64,000 bases of DNA from Latrodectus hesperus (GCA_037975125.1 CM075850.1:67484390-67548389); one strand, 5' to 3'; shown: positions 46,421 through 56,434, counted from the stretch's first letter. Numbers and translations are program-made. Notes: generated by a model not told the origin, from the letters alone.

Positions 46421-47674
46421 ATGCAGCGTGTCACAAGAAAAATGGATATGGATTTAATGAAAAGTCTTCTCGAAAAATTAGCGGAGCAGATGGCTGAGAT
46501 GAAAGCTGGACAAGAAGATATGAAAACCGAGATGAAAGCTGGACAAGAAGAGATGAAATCTAGACAAGAAGAGATGAAAGCTGGACAAGAAGAGATTAAA
46601 TCCGAGATGATGAAAGAGATAAAATCTGGACAGGAGGTGATGAAAGCTGGACAAGAAGAGATGAAAGCTAGACAAGAAGAGATTAACGCCGAGATGATGA
46701 AAGAGATAAAATCTGGACAGGATGAGCTTAAGAAGGACATTGTAAGTGTTAAAGAAGAATTCTCCAACATCATTCAGGAGAAGATGAATGCAATGGAGGA
46801 TAAGGTAACTTCAGTAGAAACTAAAGTTCTAGAGATAGAAGAAAACGTGGAAGAAGCATTAGACAATATCAATAAGGAGATTGAAAGCTTGAAGAAGCAA
46901 ATGTCAAACAGACATGAGGAACCCAACGTGGCATTTGTGCCATCCCTAGCCAATATTAAACTCTCAACATTTGATGGGAAATCATCCTGGCAAGTATACA
47001 AGACCCAGTTTATGATGGTAGCGGAAGCCAATGGATGGAATCCCCGAGCCCAAGCTTTTCACCTGGCGGCTTCTTTAAGAGGAGACGCGGCTGACATCCT
47101 CGAGACGCTTCCGGAGGAACAGAGGCACGATTTCCAAGCCTTATCGAGTGCGCTTGAGCTGCGGTTTGGAGATAAGTGCACCAAAGAATATAGCAGACTA
47201 CAGTTAAAGTCCCGCTATCAAAAAGCGGGTGAAAGTCTGCAAGAATTGGCTGCCGATATTCAGCGACTTTCCCATCTAGCATTTTCGGACTGCCCAGCTG
47301 AGACACGTCAAGATTTGGCTCTCCATCACTTCATCGATAGTGTGCGGGATCCAGAGATACAGAAAACACTTAGACTCGCCGATGTCAAGGATATCGGATC
47401 TGCCCTAGTATACGCACATAAGATAGAGGCTGCCCAGCAGGCCGCGCGTAAAGACCGGCACTCAATCAGAGCCGTCTCTGCTACTGATACGGACTGTAAT
47501 TTAAGAAAGCAAATTGAAGATCTGCGGCGAAAAGTCCGTAGCTTAGAAATGAGTAAAGGTGGCAGAAACATGAAGATTCAATGTTGGACTTGCGGTGCAG
47601 TCGGACACGTCCATAGAGACTGCCCGAAACAAAAAGAGGGTGGAAATGATCTTCCACCACAACAGGGAAACTAA
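46421..47674 (+). CDS. gag: Gypsy Gag polyprotein
   Basis: This 417-residue nucleocapsid precursor assembles the particle and packages RNA. The frame is open further upstream into the LTR, but the ATG at 46,421 (MQRVTRKMDMDLMK) is the first after the primer site and is preferred. Residues about 25-105 are a charged, Glu/Lys/Met-rich, probably coiled-coil segment built from MKAGQEE heptads. The central capsid-like domain (about 165-330) has FDGKSSWQVYKTQF, SLRGDAADILETLP and LELRFGDKC. A CCHC zinc knuckle CWTCGAVGHVHRDC lies at 388-401. The stop TAA at 47,672 immediately follows a GGGAAAC slippery heptamer, and pol continues in the -1 frame. Confidence 0.93.
   Translation: MQRVTRKMDMDLMKSLLEKLAEQMAEMKAGQEDMKTEMKAGQEEMKSRQEEMKAGQEEIKSEMMKEIKSGQEVMKAGQEEMKARQEEINAEMMKEIKSGQDELKKDIVSVKEEFSNIIQEKMNAMEDKVTSVETKVLEIEENVEEALDNINKEIESLKKQMSNRHEEPNVAFVPSLANIKLSTFDGKSSWQVYKTQFMMVAEANGWNPRAQAFHLAASLRGDAADILETLPEEQRHDFQALSSALELRFGDKCTKEYSRLQLKSRYQKAGESLQELAADIQRLSHLAFSDCPAETRQDLALHHFIDSVRDPEIQKTLRLADVKDIGSALVYAHKIEAAQQAARKDRHSIRAVSATDTDCNLRKQIEDLRRKVRSLEMSKGGRNMKIQCWTCGAVGHVHRDCPKQKEGGNDLPPQQGN
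46498..46728 (+). repeat. 21-bp coding minisatellite in gag (MKAGQEE heptads)
   Basis: Variants of GATGAAAGCTGGACAAGAAG repeat about ten times, encoding MKAGQEE, MKSRQEE, MKARQEE and EMMKEIKSGQ variants. A two-tier higher-order unit (…EMMKEIKSGQ…) occurs twice. The frame is preserved because the unit is a multiple of three. Confidence 0.9.
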
Positions 47675-47722
47675 TATGTGGCCATCTCGCGGGGCGGAGA
47701 TGTCCAGAGAGTCAGAAGCCCC
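47665..47722 (+). promoter_or_regulatory. Predicted -1 ribosomal frameshift signal: GGGAAAC plus pseudoknot
   Basis: GGGAAAC (47,665-47,671) is read as GGA AAC in the gag frame and directly precedes the TAA stop. Slipping back one base gives GGG AAA and enters the pol frame, which is open from 47,650. Seven bases downstream, a stem can form between 47,679-47,688 (TGGCCATCTC) and 47,697-47,706, with one C/T mismatch. Its 8-nt loop GCGGGGCG contains GGGGC (47,691-47,695), complementary to GCCCC at 47,718-47,722, which would make an H-type pseudoknot. The heptamer, spacing and structure match known -1 sites such as those of betaretroviral gag-pro. Confidence 0.8.
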
Positions 47723-50700
47723 ATTTCAAATTGTTTCACATTTCTTCCGTAAGTGGCGGCGACAACGGACTTTTTGTTATGGGACATGTCAACGAAGTTC
47801 CCTGCAGAATGATAATCGATACTGGAGCCAACGTAACTATCATTAGGACAGATTTGGCTCGCAAACTTGGTGAGAAACTCATCTGGACTCCGCCCTGCAT
47901 TACCCTCCAAACTGTGACGGGTGATAAGATTAAAGTGCATGGAAAAGTCAATCTAAGCATTGCATTTGGTAATGCCGTGTACCATCATATGGCATATGTC
48001 GCTGATATAAATGACGAATTTATTCTCGGATTGGACTTTCTCAAAGAAAACCATTTCAAGTTAGATTTTAAAAATAATGAACTACACTCATGTTCTGAAG
48101 ACATAGCGATTTTTAAGACGAAATATTCAGATATTAAAACAGTCCATCATATAACTGCGAAGAGTGAAACAACATTACCACCAAGAACTGAGACAATAGT
48201 TTGCGGAGCTCTTTCAGAAGATAATAATTTTCATTATGGATTGACTGAATATCCAGATTCCGACAATAGCGTTAAAGGAGTACTAGTGGCTTCTTCACTC
48301 GTCGACCTTTCACGAAATGTAATCCCGGTAAGAGTTGCTAATCTAAGTAATAAGGTAAAACTTATAAAAGAAGGAGAAGTGCTAGCGACTTGCACTCCAG
48401 TGACCTGTATTAACCGAAATTGTCAAGCCACACTATCTGAGCCTCCTGACACTCTAATTAATGAACTCCTTCAGAGAGCAGAGTTAGATGATAAACAGAG
48501 GAATGCTGCAAGAAATTTATTATTAGAATTCGGAGATCTCTTTTCCAAGAAATCAGATGATGTTGGGCGAACCAAATTGACGCAGCACCGAATCAATACA
48601 GGAAATCATCCACCCATTAAACAACATCCGAGAAGATTGCCATTCGCTAAGCAGGAAGAGGTGGATAATCTTCTGATGGAAATGCAGCAGAATGACATTA
48701 TTGAGCCATCAGAGAGTCCTTGGGCTTCGCCTATTGTTTTAGTTCGGAAGAAAGATGGTTCTACCCGATTCTGCGTTGACTATCGTCGGTTAAACAACAT
48801 CACTAAAAAAGATAGTTACCCTCTTCCTAGGATTGACGATACACTTGATGCTTTATCTGGAAAACAATGGTTTTCGACTTTGGATCTCAAGAGTGGTTAT
48901 TGGCAAGTAGAGATACATCCTGAGGATCGAGAAAAGACTGCATTCACCACAGGACAAGGACTTTGGCAGTTCAAGGTTATGCCATTTGGGCTTTGCAATG
49001 CACCTGCAACGTTTGAGCGCCTGATGGAGACAGTATTACGAGGACTTTCCTACGAAGCCTGTTTGGTATATTTGGACGATATCATTATTGTAGGGCGCAC
49101 ATTCGAAGACCATTTAAGAAACATCCGAAAGGTGCTGGAAAAATTAAAAATGGCCAACCTGAAGCTGAATCCTTGCAAATGTAATTTATTCCGACGTGAA
49201 GTAAGCTATCTGGGACACATTATCTCTGCTGAAGGTGTAAGAACAGATCCTGAAAAGATCTCCGCAGTTAAGGACTGGAGTCGTCCAAAAGATGTCCACC
49301 AATTAAGAAGTTTTCTTGGACTATGCACATATTACAGGAAATTTGTTAAGGGTTTTTCAAGTATTGCCAGACCTCTTCACAAGTTGACAGAAGTTAAACA
49401 GAGATTTCTATGGACAGATGAATGTGAGAAAGCTTTTAAACAACTGAAGGAGGCGTTGACATCTTCGCCCGTTCTTGCATATCCCCAGCCCGAAAAATTA
49501 TTCATTTTAGATACGGATGCCAGCAACGAAAATATCGGAGCTGTGTTGTCGCAAGAAATTGATGATAAAGAATATGTCATTGCTTATTGGAGTAAATGTC
49601 TATCGAAACCAGAGCGGAATTACTGTACAACCAGGAAGGAATTGCTGGCAATCGTTAAAGCCATAGAACATTTCCACCATTATCTCTATGGAAGAAAGTT
49701 CTTGCTCCGGACAGATCACGCATCCTTAACCTGGCTTTTAAATTTTAAAAATCCGGAAGGACAGGTAGCCAGATGGATTCAACGACTCCAGGAGTTTGAC
49801 TTTGAAATACGTCATCGCAAAGGAACTCTTCATGGAAATGCTGATGCACTATCAAGGAAGCCGTGTAATGAAAGCTGCCGATACTGTTCTAGAGTAGAGA
49901 AGAACTATCAGCTGATAAATACTTCGGTACGCCAAGTTACTGTTTCACCTCCATCAAAACCAGACCCATGGAGTGATGAAGGACTTAGGGAAGCCCAAAA
50001 AGAAGACCCAGATATAAATCCAATTCTTGAATTGAAAGAATCTTCTAGTATGAGACCAAGTTGGCAGGATATCTCCACCTACAGTCCTGCTACTAAGCAA
50101 TATTGGGCTCTTTGGGACTCACTCCATATAAGAAATGGTGTCTTATACAGGAAATGGGAGTCCGATGATGGACGTAATTTCAAATGGCAGCTTGTTCTTC
50201 CAAAATCAAGAATTTCAGATGTCTTGAAAGAATTGCACAGTAGCTCAACTGGAGGCCACTTCGGAGTAATGAAAACTCTACAGAAAGTTCGAGAACGCTT
50301 CTATTGGAGCAAAACGAGACAAGATGTAGAGAAATGGTGCCAATCTTGTGATGACTGTGCGGCACGTAAAGGACCGAAGAAACGTAGCCGAGGAAGATTG
50401 CAGCGGTACAACGTAGGAGCACCTTTTGAGAGGATAGCATTGGACATTTTGGGTCCTTTACCACGATCCTCAAATGGCAACAAATACATACTAGTTGTCA
50501 TGGACTACTTTACTAAGTGGCCTGAAGCGTTTGCAATCCCCGATCAAGAGGCGACTACAGTAGCCGAGGTTCTAGTGCAACAATGGGTTTCCAGATTCGG
50601 CACACCCTTACAAATTCATTCTGATCAAGGGACAAATTTCACCTCTGTTGTGTTTAAAGGAATGTGTCAAATTCTCGGAATAGACAAGACGCAGACGACG

Positions 50701-51270
50701 CCACTACACCCACAATCGGATGGCATGGTAGAGAGGTTTAACAGAACCATCTTGAATAACCTCTCCCTTATGGTTTCCAGAAATCAGCAAGATTGGGATT
50801 TGAAGCTACCGCTGTTTCTGCTTGCATATCGCAGTGCTGTCCATGAGACTACCGGATATACTCCTTCACAGATGCTCTTTGGTCGCGAACTTCGTCTCCC
50901 TTGTGATCTTCAGTTTGGTCGTCCACCGGATACATCTTCATCACCAGAGGAATACCTTCGAGACCTTCAGGCACGTCTTGAAGATGTCCATAACTTCGCT
51001 CGAGACCGAATCAACCTGACGACCGAAAGAATGAAGACAAGGTATGACACAAGAGCGACGGGACATGAATTCCAAGAAGGTGACAAAGTTTGGTTGTGGA
51101 ACCCGATTCGACGTAAAGGACTTTCTCCAAAGTTGCAAGCCAACTGGGAAGGTCCCTACACAGTCCTAAAAAGACTGAACGACGTCGTGGTTCGAATAAG
51201 AAAATCATCTGCTTCAAAACCAAAGGTAGTACATTATGATAGATTAGCTCCTTATCGTAATGTAGAGTAA
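47668..51270 (+). CDS. pol: Gypsy Pol polyprotein: protease, reverse transcriptase, RNase H, integrase
   Basis: Pol is probably translated as a Gag-Pol fusion by -1 frameshifting; no ATG starts it (the first plausible unshifted start would be TTG at 47,731). Numbering from 47,731: aspartic protease DTGA at 30-33; RT with RFCVDYRRLNN and TLDLKSGYWQ (catalytic Asp) and YLDD at 447-450; RNase H with DTDAS (594-598), ELLAIV and RTDHASLTWL; integrase zinc finger H836, H843, C873, C876; catalytic D905, D965 and E1001 with 35 residues between the last two (DD35E); and a C-terminal NWEGPYTVLKRL of the GPY/F type. There is no chromodomain and no stop or frameshift. About 1,200 residues is normal for Ty3/Gypsy Pol. 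The lineage within Gypsy is not assigned. Confidence 0.95.
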   Translation, partial: KLICGHLAGRRCPESQKPHFKLFHISSVSGGDNGLFVMGHVNEVPCRMIIDTGANVTIIRTDLARKLGEKLIWTPPCITLQTVTGDKIKVHGKVNLSIAFGNAVYHHMAYVADINDEFILGLDFLKENHFKLDFKNNELHSCSEDIAIFKTKYSDIKTVHHITAKSETTLPPRTETIVCGALSEDNNFHYGLTEYPDSDNSVKGVLVASSLVDLSRNVIPVRVANLSNKVKLIKEGEVLATCTPVTCINRNCQATLSEPPDTLINELLQRAELDDKQRNAARNLLLEFGDLFSKKSDDVGRTKLTQHRINTGNHPPIKQHPRRLPFAKQEEVDNLLMEMQQNDIIEPSESPWASPIVLVRKKDGSTRFCVDYRRLNNITKKDSYPLPRIDDTLDALSGKQWFSTLDLKSGYWQVEIHPEDREKTAFTTGQGLWQFKVMPFGLCNAPATFERLMETVLRGLSYEACLVYLDDIIIVGRTFEDHLRNIRKVLEKLKMANLKLNPCKCNLFRREVSYLGHIISAEGVRTDPEKISAVKDWSRPKDVHQLRSFLGLCTYYRKFVKGFSSIARPLHKLTEVKQRFLWTDECEKAFKQLKEALTSSPVLAYPQPEKLFILDTDASNENIGAVLSQEIDDKEYVIAYWSKCLSKPERNYCTTRKELLAIVKAIEHFHHYLYGRKFLLRTDHASLTWLLNFKNPEGQVARWIQRLQEFDFEIRHRKGTLHGNADALSRKPCNESCRYCSRVEKNYQLINTSVRQVTVSPPSKPDPWSDEGLREAQKEDPDINPILELKESSSMRPSWQDISTYSPATKQYWALWDSLHIRNGVLYRKWESDDGRNFKWQLVLPKSRISDVLKELHSSSTGGHFGVMKTLQKVRERFYWSKTRQDVEKWCQSCDDCAARKGPKKRSRGRLQRYNVGAPFERIALDILGPLPRSSNGNKYILVVMDYFTKWPEAFAIPDQEATTVAEVLVQQWVSRFGTPLQIHSDQGTNFTSVVFKGMCQILGIDKTQTTPLHPQSDGMVERFNRTILNNLSLMVSRNQQDWDLKLPLFLLAYRSAVHETTGYTPSQMLFGRELRLPCDLQFGRPPDTSSSPEEYLRDLQARLEDVHNFARDRINLTTERMKTRYDTRATGHEFQEGDKVWLWNPIRRKGLSPKLQANWEGPYTVLKRLNDVVVRIRKSSASKPKVVHYDRLAPYRNVE

Positions 51271-51449
51271 AAATTAGTAGACCATGGTCTCTTTGTAAAT
51301 AGTATAGATAATTTCAATCTTTTCTATTTTCTTGTATTTTTAGTTGCTTGTGTATGTAATGTGCTCTGTATCCTCTTGAAATGTAAATTCTTTTATATTA
51401 AATTTGGCCTCCTATCAGGGGATTGTACTGCCCGGGACGTGCAGTCCTT

Positions 51450-51461
51450 GAGAGGGGGCAA
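51450..51461 (+). other. Polypurine tract
   Basis: GAGAGGGGGCAA directly before the 3' LTR, the position and composition expected for the plus-strand primer in reverse transcription. Confidence 0.8.
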
Positions 51462-52053
51462 TGTTACAAATTTGTAAATAATGATTATATTTGTCTTAAA
51501 ATATCTCAGACAGATCAGAAATTCTCACATTTTGGGCAAAAATTGCGGTATTTAGACGTGTTGTAGTTTAAAAGCGGATTTCCTAATGATTTGGCGACTT
51601 GGCGAGATTCTTGGCGACTTGGCGACTTTTGGCGAGATTTTTGGCGACTTGGCGAGAAATCGATACTTCTGGAAACATCCATCACCTAAGCTCTAGGACC
51701 AATATTTTTCGAGATAGCCTAGAAGCTTCCAGAACCTTGGCGAAATTGGTAGATTTCTCCGCCAAGCCAGGTATAAATACCGCAGCCCGACATGGAAGAG
51801 TCAGTTTTGTGAAGACAGGCAGTTAGTGAAGACGATTAGTTGTGACTGCTAGTTGTTCTCTGTCTGAGGTATTTGAGACCTGGGATTGGAAGCTATTTCC
51901 TATTGTATCTGACGAATTGTAGCTGTATAATTGTGATTGTTACAGCGGGAATTTCGTTTATCTAGTGAAGTTTTTACGAATAAAAGTCTTGTGTTCATTA
52001 AGTGGTCGCTTTATTCAACTCTCAATCAACACGAACCCGTGGAGCTCGGTACA
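51462..52053 (+). repeat. 3' LTR of the Gypsy element (592 bp)
   Basis: Same as the 5' LTR except for a 10-bp loss in the TTGGCGA array, a 2-bp indel near 51,803 and about five substitutions. TATAAATA lies at 51,772-51,779 and AATAAA at 51,979-51,984. The AATAAA is in sense orientation to the surrounding SLC25A1 intron. Confidence 0.95.
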
Positions 52054-52057
52054 ATAT

Positions 52058-52432
52058 CATATTTTAATTTCATGTCATGCTTTTAAACATTTACGTTTAC
52101 ATTTTTTAAAAATGGATATTTTAACATTATTTGATTTTCTGGGAGAACCTTCAAATAGAAATCTATTTGCCTTTTTGAGAGCAATAGGTTTTCTCCATTT
52201 TATTTCAATTGTAGATATACTTAAAATTTATATTTCACTAAACAGTTTTATATTTTTAAAATCTGAATTTTATGTACACGATATACACTGTTTTTTGTAT
52301 TTTAATGATTTTAATGTTGCTTGGGTTTTCCTTATTTTAATTTTAAAAAAATCAAAGATTGGCGCAGTTTGTCCTTTTTTGGACCTTGCGCCAGAAAACC
52401 CAACCAACTCTCGCTTTTTTTAAAAATTATCT
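52058..52432 (+). mobile_element. LINE A, 3' remainder after the Gypsy insertion, with 3' hairpin
   Basis: The reading frame interrupted at 45,786 continues HILISCHAFKHL and FLGEPSNRNLFAFLRAIGFL, the end of ORF2. The 3' end holds a stem-loop: GGCGCA (52,361-52,366) with TGCGCC (52,387-52,392), and an inner GTCC/GGAC (52,371-52,374 and 52,381-52,384) around a T6 loop. A CCCAACCAAC tail follows. Such 3' hairpins can be the recognition site for the LINE's own reverse transcriptase. The plus-strand frame running to 52,423 is ORF2 plus readthrough into this tail. Confidence 0.85.
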
Positions 52433-53757
52433 TCATTATTTAATACTTTCATTTCCACATGATATATTTCCATCAAAGACATTTATCAACATTAGTTACA
52501 TCTACTTACTACTTTATGCACTTATTTAAATGCTATAAAGATAGTTAACATTTCTGATCTACGAGGAAAATTATCTTCTGAACAGAAACAATTTCTTTGG
52601 ATCCAAAAAAAATTGATTCCCTATTGAAATTCTTTAAAGTTTGTTTTGCCTCTTTTTTATTTTCTCAATTCTTTAAAATACGAAAGATCTTAATTTATAA
52701 AAAGTACGATGCTAATGCAATTTTTTCAATGTCTGTATCCATCTTAAATTGTTTCATCAAATGTAACAATTCAATTTTATAATTGTTTTAAGATGTAAAT
52801 AAAAAAATTATAAGAGGATTATACAGTTTAGTGCAATCATGTTCGCTTATAATCCTAATACAAGATATGTTATTCAGCAGCATAGAAAAATATTTGAACA
52901 TTATTTTCGCTTTTGTTATCATATTTGTACTAGAATTAATTAATCCTAAAATTTTAAAATAATTTTAATTTTACGTTTTAAGGAAAGTAAATATGAGTGT
53001 AATTTAGCAATAAATTAACAACGGTTATAGAAGTCGGTAAAATAAGTTTCATTGATTTAAAAATATTTCATTTCTTGATGGATTCGTAAGTGCTTTTATT
53101 AAAAATGTATTACATTTTTAATTTTATACGACTAAAGAAAAGAATAATATATTTTAATCTTGTTGGTTTTAAATTATTTAATTTTCATGAATGAGATTTT
53201 ATTTGGCATTTAGTGATCATCAATTTTCTTTCACTGAAAATTTCCGTTTGTTATTAATTGCTAATTTGGTATCATACTATGCATTGCTATTTTATAATAT
53301 GTAGCAGTTTCTTCTTTTAAAAAGTCTTGTATTCTTTTGAATCTTGTACTATCTGCACAGATTATTAAATAGGCAGTTTGATATCGATCCAAGATTTCGA
53401 GTGTTTGAAAATTTTTGGGATACATATTCAGATATACAAGATTCAGGCAAAAACGTGTGCATTATACAGACTTGCATCAGTAACGCAGAGAATGTATTAA
53501 ATATTATTTTCAATTTATCGTTTAATGCTCATTTATAGTCTTTCATCCTTGTTTTGGTCCTATTATCTTTTTTTACTGTGTATGTGAACTAACTAGAACT
53601 AGTTAATAGAAACCGTGTTATGTTTTTCAAGATATTTTCCCAAATTGCTAATTAAAACCGCATTCCACATTGAATGTTATAATAAAATTGAAATAAGCTA
53701 TTGATTTAAGCTTTAATTTATATGTTCTTATTTTCTTTATTGGTGTGAATCTCTTAA

Positions 53758-53841
<84 letters not shown>

Positions 53842-54639
53842 GGTTTTATCTACTTATTATGGCCTGTGGATGCATTTTTCATCACAAGATTTCATTATTT
53901 TTAGAAGTAATTAAACATAGTAATTGTAAGTAGTCCATTCGGCCTTTTATTTTTCACTTTTTAGTAGTAAATGTTCGAAATTTTCAGACCCATCTTTTTA
54001 AATAAGGTTTTGAATAACTAGACTTGCAAGGAAAAAATTGTTTACTGTTTTCTTTGGAATTGGCAAAGTTCCTATGTATTTACTTCCTCCTTCTAGTGAC
54101 ATTTTCGTGCATAGAAATACGATTCCTTGGTGAATTTTTTTGTAATTTCATTTCCGTAAATAATTTTTATACTGGTATGTTATCGGTGCAAATCGTATTT
54201 TAATGTCTTGGGAAATTCAGTTTCAACCACATCATTAATTTTACAGAAAAATTTGATTCATTTATTTCGGCTATTGTTTCATTTTTACCGATAGTTAATC
54301 TTTTTAATTTAAATATTGTTAATTTATGATGTGGAATGCATGGGCATCTAGTTGAAATTAAAAAATATTTGCATTATTAATTCACCAATCAATGAACTTA
54401 TTACATACTCTATTAAAGGTAAGTTATTTATAGGTTTAGTTATAAATACATTTAATCAATTTTTATTATGCATCCCAACTGTTGAATGCTTAGTCATGAG
54501 ATTTAACGTTTCAAATATTCTGTGTTTTATGTAAACTTTCGAATTGAAACAATGATCCTCCAATAAAAACGTTGATCCATTTAAAAAAGGAAAAATTTGA
54601 AAATAAAATATAAAAAGTAAATGTTATTGAGAATAAGGG
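52433..54639. other. No gene seen (intronic)
   Basis: AT-rich. Frames of 60-65 codons (52,597-52,782; 53,344-53,538; 54,352-54,534) show no domain. It contains the long TA array listed separately. Confidence 0.5.
53761..53839. repeat. (TA)n microsatellite, about 39 units
   Basis: 79 bp of uninterrupted TA. The plus-strand frame reading YIYIYI through it is spurious. Confidence 0.97.
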
Positions 54640-54800
54640 ATTAAAATGAGTTCGCGAAAGAGATTTTTCAAAATTTTAATTCGTAAATGGGAATTAAAAT
54701 GTATCTGGGACCATGTTTAGTGACAAGCCATTAGTTCGCAAAATCATGAATGTTCGTAAATTAGAGTTTTGTAAAAACGAGCATGTATTGTAGTTAGGCC
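54640..54800 (+). repeat. Third, partial copy of the 4.6/6.1-kb repeat family
   Basis: Blocks such as AATTCGTAAATGGGAATTAA, CCATTAGTTCGCAAAATCAT, GAATGTTCGTAAATTAGA and AAAAACGAGCAT align with the ends of the copies at 5,600-5,720 and 7,070-7,190. Only the 3' end is recognisable, so the family is dispersed as well as duplicated in place. Confidence 0.6.
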
Positions 54801-55440
54801 TGATTTCTAAACTTCATTGTTTTAATGCTTGCTTGTTCATAGCATTAGTTAGTATTGTATAAAATTTTATTGCTGAGACAATTGATGTTTTTCCCTTGAA
54901 ATATATCTTTTTAAAGAGTGCGAATTTAAGCTTTGAATGTTAAAATTCAAAGCATACTACCATTTATGTAGAAAATTATTATTCAATCGAACAATTATAA
55001 AAATCATAGCAACTGTTAGAAATTTGTGGTACTGTGTAAAACCTGTAATAATTTTGAACTCCTTTAAACTTATTCATCTTTATGCATCTAATTAGGTCTA
55101 TGATTAACTTTCTGGTATTGGTTAATTAAAATTTAATTAAATATAAATTTGTAACTAAATGTAACTAAATTTCATGTAACTAAATACATGTAACAAAATT
55201 TCAATTTATTAGAATTTAACTATAGTTATAAATTTTAGTGCTGTATATTGTACTATGTTTTTAACAAAATGGGGCGGAGCAAAATTAGAAAACTGTATAA
55301 CTATATAACATTAAACGTATTCGTGAAGTTAATATACACACATTCATGTATTGCTGCTAGAAATATAGTACAATTGCTACAAGTGTTTTTGTACCACCTT
55401 TATTCTTTAAACAGATATGGTATAGAATTTCAAACTACTG

Positions 55441-55442
<2 letters not shown>

Positions 55443-55493
<51 letters not shown>
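55443..55493. repeat. (TA)n microsatellite, about 25 units
   Basis: Uninterrupted TA run of about 51 bp. Adjacent 55,248-55,553 is a 101-codon frame made possible by this repeat and is not called. Confidence 0.95.
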
Positions 55494-55499
<6 letters not shown>

Positions 55500-56263
55500 A
55501 AAATAATTAATTTAAGAAGACATAATGAATTTCGTTCATCATCACAACTTTAGCTATTTGCTTGGCTTCTAATCAATTAGGCAAGTTTCTTTGTTGTCTA
55601 TCAAGTCAAATTTTAAATCATATGTTACTTCTTAAATAAACTTAAAAAATTAATGAATTTCGCAAAAATATTGCTATTTTTGTAATGTGTTAATGATAAA
55701 AACTAATCAAAATGTCGGAAACGCTTATGGCTTAATGTTACGATAAATGAAAAATTAATGGCACAAAATAAAATTTAATTAACAAACTATTTTATAAGGC
55801 AAGGAACACATGTCACATAAAACTTTAAAAACTATCATGATTTAAAAATTGGGACAGTTAACATTACAATAATCAGTAGTTTTGAGATTTTTTAAAAAGT
55901 GTATATTTAAAAAGTGAGTTAAAATAAAATTAATGTTTAAATCACACTAAATCAGGCTTTCGATTAAGATAACCATAATTCTTTCAATAGAAATAGGGCA
56001 TTTATATACATTTTAAAATTATTTTACTATGGTTTGTAAAATTGGAAATGTATGGAAATTAACAAAATATGAATAATATATTAAAAATACGAAAAACCTA
56101 AACAATGACTGTTAAAAATGCTAAAATTATATTACGAGTTAAAAAACGTGTGTGATAATCTGATCGGCTCGAATATTTATATTCTATTTAGATCTGAATT
56201 TTTGCTAAATATTTTTAAGATTGACTAAGTATGGTATTTTGAAGGTATTAAGTCACACGAAGC

Positions 56264-56434
56264 AGGCCGATCTGGCAGCTGAATGGTTAGCATTCTTACC
56301 TTCGGTTTAACAGTTCGTGGGTGGGTTCGAATCCCACCTTGAATATGGATGTTTGTTGTGGTTTAGAATCCTCTTCAAGCAGTACTAATTAACTCTTGTA
56401 TGCAAGAAATGACCTTTGAGCAAAAACAAAAAAC
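56264..56434 (+). repeat. tRNA-derived SINE (family A)
   Basis: It has GGCCGATCTGGCAGCTGAATG, a B-box GGTTCGAATCCCACC preceded by a duplicated GTGG, the body ATGGATGTTTGTTGTGG and a GCAAGAAATGACCTTTGAGC end. It is moderately diverged. Confidence 0.85.

Larger units (their letters stand above)
45787..52053 (+). mobile_element. Complete Ty3/Gypsy LTR retrotransposon (6,267 bp)
   Basis: It is bounded by two LTRs starting TGTTAC and ending GTACA, flanked by a 4-bp target duplication ATAT (45,783-45,786 and 52,054-52,057). Order: LTR, primer site, gag, pol (protease, RT, RNase H, integrase), polypurine tract, LTR. Integrase after RNase H defines Ty3/Gypsy. No envelope frame exists between the pol stop (51,270) and the 3' LTR. 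The two LTRs differ by about five substitutions and two small indels (10 and 2 bp), so insertion was recent. Both coding frames are uninterrupted and the element may be competent. It lies in the sense orientation of the SLC25A1 intron. Confidence 0.95.

Noticed and set aside
46363..46773. 136-codon minus-strand frame opposite gag
   Set aside because: Antisense shadow of the repetitive MKAGQEE coding array; low-complexity Ser/Phe/Ile product.
51270..51461. Search for an envelope gene downstream of pol
   Set aside because: Only 191 bp without a frame lie between the pol stop and the 3' LTR, so the element is a retrotransposon without env.
53745..55553. Frames reading YIYIYI (53,745-53,933 and 55,248-55,553)
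   Set aside because: Products of TA microsatellites.
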